Positions 56,201 to 63,927 are shown, counted from the stretch's first letter. The stretch: 64,000 nucleotides of DNA from Yoonia sp. (GCF_014859355.1 NZ_JACUUJ010000008.1:1-64000); one strand, 5' to 3'. Made by a program: numbers and translations. The notes: generated from the sequence alone by a model not told the origin.

Positions 56201-56673
56201 CGAATGACCGGTTCGCCCAGCCGTTTCACCGCCCCGCGCAGATGCCGCGTGATGCCGGGTTTTTCATCGTCCAGCACACGCCCCGTCAGCATCAGCGCCC
56301 AGGTCGAGGCATTGACCAGCGATGACGCGGAATGGCCCAAATGCTTGCCCCAGTCAGATGGCGCGATCTTGTCTTCGATCAGCGCGTCGATGGTTTCTGC
56401 GTCCGGCACACGCAACAATGCCTCGGCCAGACACATCAGGGCGATGCCTTCGTCGGTGGACAGGCCATATTCAGCCAGAAACACCTCCATCAACCCTGGT
56501 GCGGCGCTGCCGCGAATTTGGCGCACCAGATCGGCCGCGCGCGCGCTGATCCGGGCGCGATCGGCGTCAGACAGATTGGCGGTTTCAATCAACGTTGATA
56601 CGGCCAAGATTTCGTCACGATACATCGCGGCGTCGATCTGGTGGCGCAGGTCGTTGGTTTCGTCACGGGGCAT
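53215..56673 (-). CDS. putA: Bifunctional proline dehydrogenase / P5C dehydrogenase
   Basis: Oxidises proline to glutamate in two steps, using FAD then NAD+. The 1152-aa protein starts MPRDETNDLRHQIDAAMYRD. It lacks the ribbon-helix-helix DNA-binding domain of E. coli PutA. The PRODH barrel (about residues 150-460) has RLVKGAYWDAEIKRAQVQG and PQFATHNAHTVAAI. The aldehyde dehydrogenase part (about 540-990) has the catalytic Cys in SAGQRCSALRCLYVQ, the Glu in LIAETGGLNAMIVD and GTGPKAGGPHYL. The C-terminus carries the domain seen in long PutAs. It is divergent from putR. Confidence 0.96.
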   Translation of the reverse strand: MPRDETNDLRHQIDAAMYRDEILAVSTLIETANLSDADRARISARAADLVRQIRGSAAPGLMEVFLAEYGLSTDEGIALMCLAEALLRVPDAETIDALIEDKIAPSDWGKHLGHSASSLVNASTWALMLTGRVLDDEKPGITRHLRGAVKRLGEPVIRTAVGRAMREMGRQFVLGEDIGKALKRADVMRAKGYTYSYDMLGEAARTDADARHYHLAYSRAISAIADFCTYDTVAENPGISVKLSALHARYEIAQEHRVMEELVPRVRALALLAKSAGMGFNIDAEEADRLSLSMDVITAVLSEPALAGWDGFGVVVQAYGQRASLVIDYLHDLATRLDRKIMVRLVKGAYWDAEIKRAQVQGIDGFPVFTAKQHTDISYIANARKLLGMTDRIYPQFATHNAHTVAAILDLARAMDRGTDDYEFQRLHGMGETLHTIVLGAEGTRCRIYAPVGAHEDLLAYLVRRLLENGANSSFVNQIVDETVPPEVVAACPFDAQGETPNLPTGPDLFLPERPNSKGWDLTHAPTLAQIDKGREKLRTANWQGAPLLAGKVDKGANADVRNPARPGDIVGTVQTATAKDAVTAIGAATPWADDQATRSRVLNAVADAYEANAAELFAIMCREACKGMPDVFAELREAVDFLRYYAARADDTATARGVWTCISPWNFPLAIFTGQIAAALAAGNAVLAKPAEQTPLIATRAVQMMHKAGVPASALQLLPGGGDVGAALTSDARINGVAFTGSTATALKIRTAMAANCAPGTPLIAETGGLNAMIVDSTALPEHAVRDIINGAFRSAGQRCSALRCLYVQEDIADKLLKMLKGAMNELTIGDPWHLSTDVGPVIDLAAHKTIADHIAVAHAEGRVIHQLNTPTAGHFIPPTAIRVNSIADMTREIFGPVLHIATFKGADLDRVIDTINATGYGLTFGLHSRIDDRVQTVVERVRAGNIYVNRDQIGAIVGSQPFGGEGLSGTGPKAGGPHYLPRFSANPAPKTDDRWDKDADLRDLAKRLANAKMPDAPEPNDLPGPTGESNRHSTHARGPILCMGPGEKAAQAQMQAIVALGGVGISAQGTLAPDALATLTPLAGVIWWGDTDTGHAIETALSKRDGPITALVTDMPDTAHAVHERHVCIDTTAAGGNAALLAEVAGATAA

Positions 56674-56718
56674 GGCAAGATCCTTTATACCTTATCTTGA
56701 CATTATATAGGATTGTTG

Positions 56719-56735
56719 GCAGGCGTTTCGCCTGC
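56719..56735. promoter_or_regulatory. Inverted repeat in putA-putR promoter region
   Basis: GCAGGCG-TTT-CGCCTGC, a perfect 7+3+7 repeat, lies 46 bp before the putA start and 47 bp before the putR start. It is a candidate operator for the Lrp-type regulator, though the palindrome is also able to form a hairpin. Confidence 0.5.
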
Positions 56736-56781
56736 TATTTGCACAAAAGTCGGGCAAGTTGTCTTAATAATGAGGGGAAAT

Positions 56782-57270
56782 ATGGCCGAAATGATTTCCG
56801 ATCTCGACGGATTTGATCGCAAGATTCTTGATGTGCTTGCCGTGGAAGGGCGCATCAGCGTAACTGAACTGGCCAAGCGGATCGGCCTGTCCAAATCGCC
56901 CACGCAGGCGCGGCTGAAACGGCTGGAAGATCACTGTGTCATCCGGGGGTATCGCGCCCTTTTTGATCCGATCCGGTTGGGGCGGGATCACGTCGCCTTT
57001 GTTGAAGTAAAACTTTCCGACACGCGCGAGGCGGCCCTGGCGGCTTTTGATGCTGCGGTGATGCGCGTTCCCGAGATTGAGGAATGCCATTTGATTGCAG
57101 GATCCTTTGATTACCTTCTGAAGGTGCGAACATCGGGCATGACAGGTTATCGGGCTGTTCTGGCCGACAAGATCTCAACCCTGCCGCATGTTGCGAATAC
57201 ATCGACCTATGTGGCGATGCAGGCGATCAAGGAAGAAGGCATATCGCCCGTTTCGCCGGTGCGGGGCTGA
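56782..57270 (+). CDS. Lrp/AsnC-type transcriptional regulator of putA (PutR-like)
   Basis: The start at 56782 (MAEMISDLDGFDRKILDVLA) follows GAGGGGA. The 162-aa product has the N-terminal HTH (ISVTELAKRIGLSKSPTQAR) and the AsnC effector domain (VPEIEECHLIAGSFDYLLKV). It is divergent from putA. A Lrp-type activator in this position is the PutR arrangement of Agrobacterium and Rhodobacter, in which proline switches putA on. This fits PutA lacking its own DNA-binding domain. Confidence 0.9.
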   Translation: MAEMISDLDGFDRKILDVLAVEGRISVTELAKRIGLSKSPTQARLKRLEDHCVIRGYRALFDPIRLGRDHVAFVEVKLSDTREAALAAFDAAVMRVPEIEECHLIAGSFDYLLKVRTSGMTGYRAVLADKISTLPHVANTSTYVAMQAIKEEGISPVSPVRG

Positions 57271-57294
57271 CTTGACGCGGGCCGTGCACGGCAC

Positions 57295-57858
57295 ATGTTC
57301 AAGTATATGAGACACATCTTGCCGCTTTGTTTTCCTGTTTTCATCGCAGCCGCGCCTGCCTTTGCACAGGATTGCCCGCCAGCCCCGGACCATTCGGCCC
57401 GCCAGGACGCGATTATCGCGCAGCTGGGTCAGGCGAAATCCGAAGGTGATGCCTTTGCGATCAGTCAGGAACTTTGGGCGCTGTGGTTTGATGCGCCCGA
57501 TGCACGGGCGCAAGCATTTTTGGATGAAGGCATCAGCAGGCGGTCGGGTCACGATTTTCTTGGGTCGCGTGACACGCTGGATGCGCTGGTAGACTACTGT
57601 CCTGACTACGCGGAAGGATACAACCAGCGGGCATTTACAAATTTTCTGCGGCAGGATTTTGCTGCGGCACTGCATGATCTTGATCAGGCATTGGCCATCA
57701 ACCCTAAACATATTGCCGCCCTTTCCGGCAAAGCGTTGACCTTGATGGGGCTGGGCCGGTTGGACGAAGCCCAAGACACGCTGGGTGCCGCTGTGAAACT
57801 GAACCCCTGGTTACGCGAACGCGCTTTGTTGGTGGACGTGCCCGGAACCGATATCTGA
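57295..57858 (+). CDS. Tetratricopeptide repeat protein with signal peptide
   Basis: The 187-aa product has a signal peptide (about residues 1-25, ending APAFA-QD), then a helical region with three TPR-like units. The clearest are YAEGYNQRAFTNFLRQDFAA and HIAALSGKALTLMGLGRLDE, each followed by a short helix. It is periplasmic and would be a protein-protein interaction scaffold. The partner is unknown. Similar proteins occur next to tRNA-Leu in other Roseobacters, as far as I recall. An ATG four codons in is an alternative start. A GC-palindrome (GCCGTGCACGGC, 57281-57292) sits just upstream. Confidence 0.8.
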   Translation: MFKYMRHILPLCFPVFIAAAPAFAQDCPPAPDHSARQDAIIAQLGQAKSEGDAFAISQELWALWFDAPDARAQAFLDEGISRRSGHDFLGSRDTLDALVDYCPDYAEGYNQRAFTNFLRQDFAAALHDLDQALAINPKHIAALSGKALTLMGLGRLDEAQDTLGAAVKLNPWLRERALLVDVPGTDI

Positions 57859-57899
57859 TCCCTTGCCCGCGCCTGCGCAGCACTTTAGGAAAGGGGCGT

Positions 57900-57985
57900 G
57901 CCCGCGTGGTGGAATGGTAGACATCGGAGACTTAAAATCTCTTGGCCGCAAGGCCGTGCCGGTTCGAGTCCGGCCGCGGGCACCA
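57900..57985 (+). tRNA. tRNA-Leu (anticodon TAA)
   Basis: Eighty-six bases including encoded CCA. The 7-bp acceptor stem is GCCCGCG / CGCGGGC with discriminator A, the anticodon stem is GGAGA / TCTCT around loop CTTAAAA with TAA at 57933-57935, there is a long variable arm, and the T loop is GTTCGAGTC. The long variable arm and size identify a class II tRNA for leucine codon UUA. Confidence 0.95.
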
Positions 57986-58029
57986 ATCATATTTCCTGTG
58001 ATGCGACGCCCTGTCCGGCGTGGCATGGT

Positions 58030-58066
58030 CCCATGGTCGGGGGGAAACCGGCCATGGGCATGTTTT
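58030..58066 (+). terminator. Hairpin downstream of tRNA-Leu
   Basis: CCCATGGTCGG / CCGGCCATGGG (one T-G pair) with a 7-base loop and then CATGTTTT. It lies 45 bp past the tRNA and abuts the convergent ligA-like stop, so it could end either transcript. Confidence 0.4.
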
Positions 58067-58431
58067 CAGGTCGCAACCGACGGGTATTCCTTGCCTTTCC
58101 AGTGCTGCAACTTCGCGGCGAATTCTTTCTGAAACGCCAGCGGGCCGCTTTTTTCCATATAGGGTTCGTCGTAGATCCCGATAAAGATCGTCAGGTTCAG
58201 GAAGAAATGCGCGCCCATTTCAAACAGCGCGACATAGTCGTGGTTGATCAGCGCCGCGCGTTCTTCAGGGGTGAAAAAGTTGACGGTGGACATTTCCGCA
58301 TCATTCAGGCGCGGCCCGATGGACTGTTCCCATGTCGCGACAAAGTTGCGCGGATCCTCGGTATAGCGTTTCAGATATTCCGGGTCGCGGTCGGTTGTGA
58401 ACAGGAATTTGTTGACGTAATACTTGCTCAT
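58066..58431 (-). CDS. LigA-type small (alpha) subunit of extradiol ring-cleavage dioxygenase
   Basis: The start at 58431 overlaps the LigB-type stop (ATGA). The 121-aa product has the LigA fold markers: [40 protein letters not shown] and [20 protein letters not shown]. In protocatechuate 4,5-dioxygenase LigA lids the LigB active site and contacts the substrate. Its gene order here (B then A) and coupling support an A/B heteromer. The aromatic substrate is not fixed by sequence. Confidence 0.9.
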   Translation of the reverse strand: MSKYYVNKFLFTTDRDPEYLKRYTEDPRNFVATWEQSIGPRLNDAEMSTVNFFTPEERAALINHDYVALFEMGAHFFLNLTIFIGIYDEPYMEKSGPLAFQKEFAAKLQHWKGKEYPSVAT

Positions 58432-59288
58432 GCTGCGGCCTCCTTTGGATACCATGTGAAATAGGCTTCCATCGTGTGGAACAGGTCAAGGTTATCGACG
58501 TAATCCGCACCTTCCGGCCCGGCGACTCCCAGCATCAGGATGAAGTTCAGGAACCCGTGGGTGGCGTTGCCCGATTTTGCCATTGATTCGTGATCGACAT
58601 TGGCAAGGATCGCGTCGATATCGCCGTTGCGCAGCCATTCAATCGCTTGGCGGTCGAATTCCGGGTCTGGCCCGGTTTCCATGAACTGGCGCGGCCCGCC
58701 CAGTTCCAGCGACAGATGCCCGGTGCCGATGGCGGCGACACGTTTGTCTGACGGGTAGGCGTCGATCGCTTTGCGGATCGCGCGGCCAAGATTGTAGAAC
58801 CGGCGGGGGCTGGGCAGGGGCGGGGCAAAGATATTGGTATAGATCGGCACGACAGGCAGGTCTGCATCGGGGCGCACGGTGATGATCGGGCAGATGATCG
58901 AATGGTCGATCTTCAATTCGTTGGAAAAGGCGAAATCGAAATCCTGATCCATCAGGTGCTGGTGCATGAAACCGGACATGTCTTCGTCACCGTCCAGCAC
59001 GTATTTCGGGATGCCGAATTCGCGTTCTTCATTATAGAATGTCGCGTCATAGCGCGGCGCCTTGCCGATCAGGAACTGTGGGCAGTTATCCAGAAATATC
59101 TGGTGGAAATGGTCGGACCCGATCATCACCAGAATGTCCGGTTTGGTGCGTTCCAGCGTTTCGCGGTAGGCCTCGATCTTGCGTTTCCATTCGGGCGCTT
59201 GCGGCATCTGCTGTTCGGGCGGCATTGTCGTCGCCCTGAGGTAGAACGGGTGGTGGGTCGAGGCAAGTGTGGCAACTAACTGAGCCAA
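58428..59288 (-). CDS. LigB-type catalytic subunit, class III extradiol dioxygenase
   Basis: The 286-aa product starts at TTG 59288, supported by AAGGAG seven bases upstream and by no nearer ATG. Iron-ligand and catalytic His residues of the LigB family are seen in [10 protein letters not shown] (12 or 13), [12 protein letters not shown] (60 or 62) and [12 protein letters not shown] (191). The region where LigB has the metal-binding Glu in SGxxxxE reads SGNATHG, giving Gly at 245. The gene follows the amidohydrolase and is coupled to ligA. The substrate may be protocatechuate, gallate or an aminated analogue. Confidence 0.9.
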   Translation of the reverse strand: MAQLVATLASTHHPFYLRATTMPPEQQMPQAPEWKRKIEAYRETLERTKPDILVMIGSDHFHQIFLDNCPQFLIGKAPRYDATFYNEEREFGIPKYVLDGDEDMSGFMHQHLMDQDFDFAFSNELKIDHSIICPIITVRPDADLPVVPIYTNIFAPPLPSPRRFYNLGRAIRKAIDAYPSDKRVAAIGTGHLSLELGGPRQFMETGPDPEFDRQAIEWLRNGDIDAILANVDHESMAKSGNATHGFLNFILMLGVAGPEGADYVDNLDLFHTMEAYFTWYPKEAAA

Positions 59289-59339
59289 AGTCTCACTCCT
59301 TATCTGGTCAAATGGCCGGTGCGGGCCGGGTCAGTGATG

Positions 59340-59363
59340 CCCCCGCAACAGATGTTGCGGGGG
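59340..59363 (-). promoter_or_regulatory. Strong intercistronic hairpin between amidohydrolase and dioxygenase genes
   Basis: Perfect 10-bp stem CCCCCGCAAC / GTTGCGGGGG with an AGAT loop, 6 bp past the amidohydrolase stop. There is no T tract on either side, so it is more likely a 3'-end stabiliser or processing site in a polycistronic message than a terminator. Confidence 0.55.
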
Positions 59364-59369
59364 TGTCAT

Positions 59370-60881
59370 TCAGGCAAAAAGATCGCGTTCGATTCCTGCG
59401 GCCTCGAACAGGTAGTCGCGGCTGGATTCCAGTTCCGTGCGCAGGCGGTCAATGTCAAAGCCAAGCATCTGACCTTTCCATTTCTTGATCTGACCCGCGA
59501 CCATGACAGTATCGACGTTGTTGCGTTCCATCAGGGTCACGACTGCACCGGGCACGTTGTTCAGCGGGGCCACGTTGATGGCCTGCGCATCCAGCAGAAT
59601 GATATCCGCTTCCTTGCCGGGGGTCAGTGACCCGATCTTGCGGTCCAGTTTCAACCCCTCGGCGCCGCCCATCGTGGCGTGGCGGATGGCCTGCATGCAA
59701 TTCATCAGGTCAGGGTATTCCTGCCCTGCCAGCGCCTTTTCATTGGCGAACATGCGTTGCAGCGTGATCAGCCCGCGCATCTGGGTAAAGAAATCTGCTG
59801 TCATCGTGCATTCCACGTCGGTGGAAAGCGATGTGGAAAAGCCCATGTCGATGGCTTTCTGGATCGGCGGCGTGCCGTGGCGCATGTGCATTTCTATCGG
59901 GACGGAAAGCGAGATATGCGCGCCCGCATCGGCGGCATATTTCCAGCCGTCTTCGGACATGCCTGTCATGTGGATAAAGATGTTGTCGTCGCCGAACATG
60001 CCCGCCGCGCCCAGTTCGTCGAACGTGGGTTGCATCCCGAAGGTGCCGACGACATGCAACGCGATGGGCAGACCCAGTTCGCGGCCAATTTTCCAAGCCT
60101 CTTCATAGCCGGGCAGGTAGATTTCACCGCCCATGACCATCGTGGTCAGCTGGTCCTCAGAGCTGAAATACTGTTGCTTGATGCGCGCGGCATCGGCGGG
60201 GTATTTCGCCCTTTCACCCCAGCCTTCGAAATAGCCGAAGACCCCGCGACGCCCGGCGTCGCGGAGGCCTTCGATCGCCGCATCAGAATGTTCAGGTGAG
60301 TGGTGGATCTGGCTGACATCCATGACGGTGGTCACGCCTGCATCAAGCTGGGCGATCCCGCCGAACAGCTCGTTGATATAGACGTCCTCGGGGCGATAGA
60401 CCATTGAGAATCCTTGCAGGATAGTCTCGTAGTAGTTCGACGCATTTGCCGGGCGGCCATCGTTGATCAGGATGCCGTTGGCCAGCTGGCTGCGCAGGGC
60501 CGTTTCAAACTGGTGGTGGTGGGTATCGACGAAACCGGGCATCACGACCTTGCCCGCCGCGTCGATGACAACCGCGTCCGAGGCGTCGATGTTGGCACCG
60601 ACCGCGACGATGGTCTTGCCGTCGATCAGCACATCACCAACCGCGAAATTACCAACCGCGTCATCCATTGACATGACCGCACCGCCCTTGATCAGCACGC
60701 GCCGGCCGGGTGTGCCCAGCCCCTCGGGCAGGGTGGCGGCTGCGGCTTGCTGCGCATAGGCCGTGCCTGTCAGGCCAAGGCCCGCGGTGCCCGCAGCGCC
60801 TGCAACGGCGCCGGCTTTCAGAAAGTCGCGCCGCGTTGGGCAAGGCGTCTGGGGTTTTTGGGGGTCACAAAGTCTGCACAT
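59370..60881 (-). CDS. Tat-exported amidohydrolase
   Basis: The 503-aa protein starts MCRLCDPQKP and has a twin-arginine signal (TRRDFLK, Arg at 17 and 18) with a hydrophobic stretch and cleavage near AYA-QQ at about 43. The mature part is an amidohydrolase-superfamily barrel: VVMPGFVDTHHHQFETALRS (HxH metal motif), FVGTFGMQPTFDEL-like LHVVGTFGMQPTFDELGAAG, and SLTPGKEADIILLDAQAINV near the end. The class hydrolyses C-N bonds or deaminates; Atz/Trz and hydantoinase-like substrates are possible. Being exported, it acts on a compound arriving from outside. It lies 24 bp after the IclR gene. Confidence 0.88.
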   Translation of the reverse strand: MCRLCDPQKPQTPCPTRRDFLKAGAVAGAAGTAGLGLTGTAYAQQAAAATLPEGLGTPGRRVLIKGGAVMSMDDAVGNFAVGDVLIDGKTIVAVGANIDASDAVVIDAAGKVVMPGFVDTHHHQFETALRSQLANGILINDGRPANASNYYETILQGFSMVYRPEDVYINELFGGIAQLDAGVTTVMDVSQIHHSPEHSDAAIEGLRDAGRRGVFGYFEGWGERAKYPADAARIKQQYFSSEDQLTTMVMGGEIYLPGYEEAWKIGRELGLPIALHVVGTFGMQPTFDELGAAGMFGDDNIFIHMTGMSEDGWKYAADAGAHISLSVPIEMHMRHGTPPIQKAIDMGFSTSLSTDVECTMTADFFTQMRGLITLQRMFANEKALAGQEYPDLMNCMQAIRHATMGGAEGLKLDRKIGSLTPGKEADIILLDAQAINVAPLNNVPGAVVTLMERNNVDTVMVAGQIKKWKGQMLGFDIDRLRTELESSRDYLFEAAGIERDLFA

Positions 60882-60905
60882 GTCTGGTTTCTCCTCCTGG
60901 GTGGT

Positions 60906-61766
60906 TTATTGGCCGATAACCGAGGCCAGCGCGGGATAGCGCGTCAGGGTCTGGGCAATGCTGGATGCTGCGATGCGCATTTCGGGCAGGCGTTCGCGGA
61001 TCAGATAATCGGCGTCGATCATGCCGGTGTAACCGGATGTGTTCAGCGCCGCGATCGTGCGGCCATCAACGGCGCGGATCGGCACGGCAAGGGCCGTGAT
61101 CCCGTAATCCAGCTGATCGACCGTTGTGGAATAATGCGCATCGCGCACCGCGTCGATTTCGGCGCGCAGCGCGACAGGGTCGGTGATGGTCTTGGCGGTC
61201 AGTGGTTCAATCACCAGCCCGTCGAAATACGCATCGAGATCGTCGACAGGCAGACCCGCCAAAAGAACCCGACCCAGCGATGTCGCATAGGCGGGATACC
61301 GCGCGCCAACGACGGCTGCGGCACGGCGGGCGCGCTGCACGGAACTGTGCGCGATATAGATGACATCCTTGCCGTCCAACGTGCCGACAGACGATGCATC
61401 GCCGAATTTCGCGACCAGATCGCGCAGGAAAGGCTGCAAGACCTCGTCGATTCGCGCTGCAAAATAGAATGTCGATCCCAGCGTCATGATCTTGGGGCGC
61501 AGGTGAAAGCGTTTTTCGTTCTGCCCGATATATCCGAGCGTCTTGAGCGTAATCAGGCTGCGCCGCGCGGCGGCAGGGCTAAGCGCGACCTTGCGGGCAA
61601 TCTCGCTAAGGGTCATTTCGGGGTTTGCGGCGTCGAAACATTCAAGAATAGCAAGGCCTTTGGCCAAGGCTTCGACAAATTCGGCGGGTTTTTCGGCACC
61701 GTTTGCGCGTGGTCTTCCCGATTGTGACTGGCCTGACTTGGTGGGTTCTTTGCCGCGTTCAAGCAT
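60906..61766 (-). CDS. IclR-type transcriptional regulator
   Basis: The 286-aa product has an N-terminal winged HTH (MTLSEIARKVALSPAAARRS) and the IclR effector domain (SVGTLDGKDVIYIAHSSVQR; GARYPAYATSLGRVLLAGLP; YGITALAVPIRAVDGRTIAA). The PcaR/PobR-like core (Ser-x-x-x-Gly-x-x-x-Leu in the effector-binding region) fits regulators of aromatic catabolism. It leads the amidohydrolase-ligB-ligA unit and is divergent from the citryl-CoA lyase unit, so it is the natural controller of both. A longer basic N-terminal tail (about 1-25) precedes the HTH. Confidence 0.92.
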   Translation of the reverse strand: MLERGKEPTKSGQSQSGRPRANGAEKPAEFVEALAKGLAILECFDAANPEMTLSEIARKVALSPAAARRSLITLKTLGYIGQNEKRFHLRPKIMTLGSTFYFAARIDEVLQPFLRDLVAKFGDASSVGTLDGKDVIYIAHSSVQRARRAAAVVGARYPAYATSLGRVLLAGLPVDDLDAYFDGLVIEPLTAKTITDPVALRAEIDAVRDAHYSTTVDQLDYGITALAVPIRAVDGRTIAALNTSGYTGMIDADYLIRERLPEMRIAASSIAQTLTRYPALASVIGQ

Positions 61767-61836
61767 GCTGCACCTGTGTCGTTTCCTGTGGCATCCGCAT
61801 CTCCTCTTTTGCGTTCAGGTGCGTCCCCAATAGCAG

Positions 61837-61853
61837 GCTGCGCAAATTGCAGC
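61837..61853. promoter_or_regulatory. Inverted repeat upstream of the -35 element
   Basis: GCTGC-GCAAATT-GCAGC directly abuts the TTGACG element at 61854. It is a candidate activator or repressor site for the IclR protein. Confidence 0.35.
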
Positions 61854-61882
61854 TTGACGAAAGCATAATTCGCTGCAAATAT
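61854..61882 (+). promoter_or_regulatory. Possible sigma-70 promoter of the citryl-CoA lyase unit
   Basis: TTGACG, a 17-base spacer, then AAATAT. The -35 is good (5 of 6) and the -10 is weak (3 of 6), which suits an activated or repressed promoter. It lies 45 bp upstream of the start codon. Confidence 0.4.
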
Positions 61883-61899
61883 TTCGGCAAGAGAAAAGA

Positions 61900-61916
61900 T
61901 TTTCGTTATGCGAAAA
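61900..61916. promoter_or_regulatory. Operator-like inverted repeat before the citryl-CoA lyase gene
   Basis: TTTTCG-TTATG-CGAAAA, a perfect 6+5+6 repeat between the predicted promoter and the ribosome site. A regulator bound here would block transcription; the divergent IclR gene is the obvious candidate. Confidence 0.5.
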
Positions 61917-61927
61917 AAGGAACCCAT

Positions 61928-62740
61928 ATGCGAATTGGTAAACAGGATCAGGCCTATACGGCGATTGCGACGTCAGACGCTGATTCCATCACGGTGCGTG
62001 GGCATGATTTGTGCGACGACCTGATTGGTCAGATTGATTTCAGCGATTATTTTTGGCTGCTTGTCATTGGCGAAAAGCCAACAGCGGCGCAGCGCAAGAT
62101 GCTGGATGCCTGCCTTGTTTCCATCGCAGAACACGGGCTGGTGCCCAGTGTGCAGGCCGCGCGCATGACATTGGCGGCCGGGCCGGACGCGTGGCAGGGG
62201 GCCATGGCGGCGGGTCTATTGGGCATGGGCAGTGTTGTGGCTGGCAGCACCGAAGTTTCGGGCCGGTATCTGGCCGAGGTGATGGCAAAGGCCGATTCCG
62301 ACGGCACGGATCTGGAAACCGCCGCCATCGCCAGCCTGCAAGAGCTGAAAGCGCAGCGCAAAAAGGTGCCGGGCCTTGGGCACCCACAACACAGCGGCGG
62401 CGACCCGCGTGCGAACAAGCTGCTGGCGATCGCAGATGAACAAGGTATTTCCGGCCGCTATGTCGAAACGCTGCGCGTGTTGGCCAAACACGCCCCCGGG
62501 ATCATCAACCGCCCGCTGCCGATTAACGTGTCGGGCGCGATTCCTGCGGTGATCCTTGATGCCGGTTGGCCGCTTGAGGCGCTGAAGGCGGTGCCGCTTT
62601 TGGCGCGCACGGCGGGGCTTGCGGCGCATCTTTATGAGGAATCGCTGCGATCAATCGGTTTCATCATGTCACATGCCGCCGATCAGGCGATCACCTACGA
62701 CGGGGAACCATCCGGTTCTGCCGCGAAGCACTTAGCGTAA
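61928..62740 (+). CDS. Citryl-CoA lyase / citrate synthase-like protein
   Basis: The start at 61928 (MRIGKQDQAYTAIATSDADS) follows AAAAGGA. The 270-aa product is a short citrate-synthase-fold protein: ITVRGHDLCDDLIGQIDFSD at the N-terminus, MAAGLLGMGSVVAGSTEVSG, the substrate loop VPGLGHPQHSGGDPRANKLL, and NVSGAIPAVILDAGWPLEAL. The length and sequence fit the citryl-CoA lyase group, which splits a citryl-CoA-like thioester to an acyl-CoA and a 2-oxoacid rather than making citrate. The next gene, a CoA-transferase, would make the CoA ester. It is the first gene of this unit. Confidence 0.88.
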   Translation: MRIGKQDQAYTAIATSDADSITVRGHDLCDDLIGQIDFSDYFWLLVIGEKPTAAQRKMLDACLVSIAEHGLVPSVQAARMTLAAGPDAWQGAMAAGLLGMGSVVAGSTEVSGRYLAEVMAKADSDGTDLETAAIASLQELKAQRKKVPGLGHPQHSGGDPRANKLLAIADEQGISGRYVETLRVLAKHAPGIINRPLPINVSGAIPAVILDAGWPLEALKAVPLLARTAGLAAHLYEESLRSIGFIMSHAADQAITYDGEPSGSAAKHLA

Positions 62741-62749
62741 GGCGGGAAC

Positions 62750-63898
62750 ATGGTCAAAATTCTCAAAGACATCCGCGTCATCGAACTGGGCACCTATATC
62801 ACTGGTCCCGCTGCCGGCATGCATTTGGCCGATCTGGGCGCTGACGTGATCAAGGTCGAACGCCCCGGCACGGGCGATCCATTCCGCGCGTTTAAGGGCG
62901 GGCTCTATTCGCCGCATTACCAGACCTATAACCGCAACAAACGGTCCATCGCGCTGGATACCCAAAACCCCGATGATCTGGCAGTCCTGCACGAACTTGT
63001 GGCAAGTGCGGATGTGTTTATCCAGAATTTCCGTCCCGGTGTGGCTGAAAAGCTGGGCGCGGGCGAAGATGACCTGCGCAAAACCAACCCCAATCTGATC
63101 TATTGCGCCATCTCCGGTTTCGGCAAATCCGGCCCGTATCGCGACCGCCCCGCCTATGACACCGTAGCGCAGGCTGCGAGCGGTTATTTGCGCCTGCTGA
63201 CGCCGCCCGAAAACCCGCGCGTTATCGGGCCAGCGATTGCTGATGCCGTCACCGGCCAATATGCCGCCATGGGGATCATGGCCGCGCTGCTGGAACGTGC
63301 CAGCACGGGTCAAGGCCGCAGGCTGGATATCTCGATGTTGGAGGCGATGGCGCATTTCAACCTTGATAGCTTTACCCACTTTTATTCCGAGGGCGAGGTC
63401 ATGGGCCCGCTGTCGCGCCCGGTTGTCTCGCAAAGCTATACGTTTGAATGCAGCGACGGCAAATGGGTGGCGATCCACATGTCGTCGCCCACGAAATTCT
63501 GGCAAGGGTTTCTTGCCGCAACCGGACAAGACGCGCTGGCCCAAGATCCGCGTTTTGCCGAACGGATGGAGCGGATCAAGCATCAGGATGACATGATCGA
63601 GATTTTCACTCCGATTTTCAAAACCGATACGCGCGATGCATGGTGCGCGAAACTGGACGCCGCCGAGGTGCCCCATTCGCCCGCCTATGATGCGGATGAG
63701 GCGCTGGAAGATCCACAAGCGCAGCACCTGCGCATCGCGGTCACATCACAGCACCCCGAAATGGGGGCCTTTACCACGGTTCGCCCGCCATACAGCTTTG
63801 ATGACACGCCTGAATTCGACGTGCTGGCGCCACCGACGCTGGATGAACACGGCGCTGAAATCCGGGCTGAACTGCGCAAGATCAGCAAGGCCGGATAA
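62750..63898 (+). CDS. CaiB/BaiF class III CoA-transferase
   Basis: The 382-aa product has the family N-terminus VIELGTYITGPAAGMHLADL and GADVIKVERPGTGDPFR, then NRNKRSIALDTQNPDDLAVL, GRRLDISMLEAMAHF (catalytic Asp region), and PHSPAYDADEALEDPQAQHL. These enzymes move CoA between acids through an aspartyl anhydride. It lies 9 bp after the citryl-CoA lyase gene, so the pair probably forms and then splits the same tricarboxylic CoA thioester. Confidence 0.93.
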   Translation: MVKILKDIRVIELGTYITGPAAGMHLADLGADVIKVERPGTGDPFRAFKGGLYSPHYQTYNRNKRSIALDTQNPDDLAVLHELVASADVFIQNFRPGVAEKLGAGEDDLRKTNPNLIYCAISGFGKSGPYRDRPAYDTVAQAASGYLRLLTPPENPRVIGPAIADAVTGQYAAMGIMAALLERASTGQGRRLDISMLEAMAHFNLDSFTHFYSEGEVMGPLSRPVVSQSYTFECSDGKWVAIHMSSPTKFWQGFLAATGQDALAQDPRFAERMERIKHQDDMIEIFTPIFKTDTRDAWCAKLDAAEVPHSPAYDADEALEDPQAQHLRIAVTSQHPEMGAFTTVRPPYSFDDTPEFDVLAPPTLDEHGAEIRAELRKISKAG

Positions 63899-63927
63899 AC
63901 CAGACATTCACCAAGGGAGGAATACAC

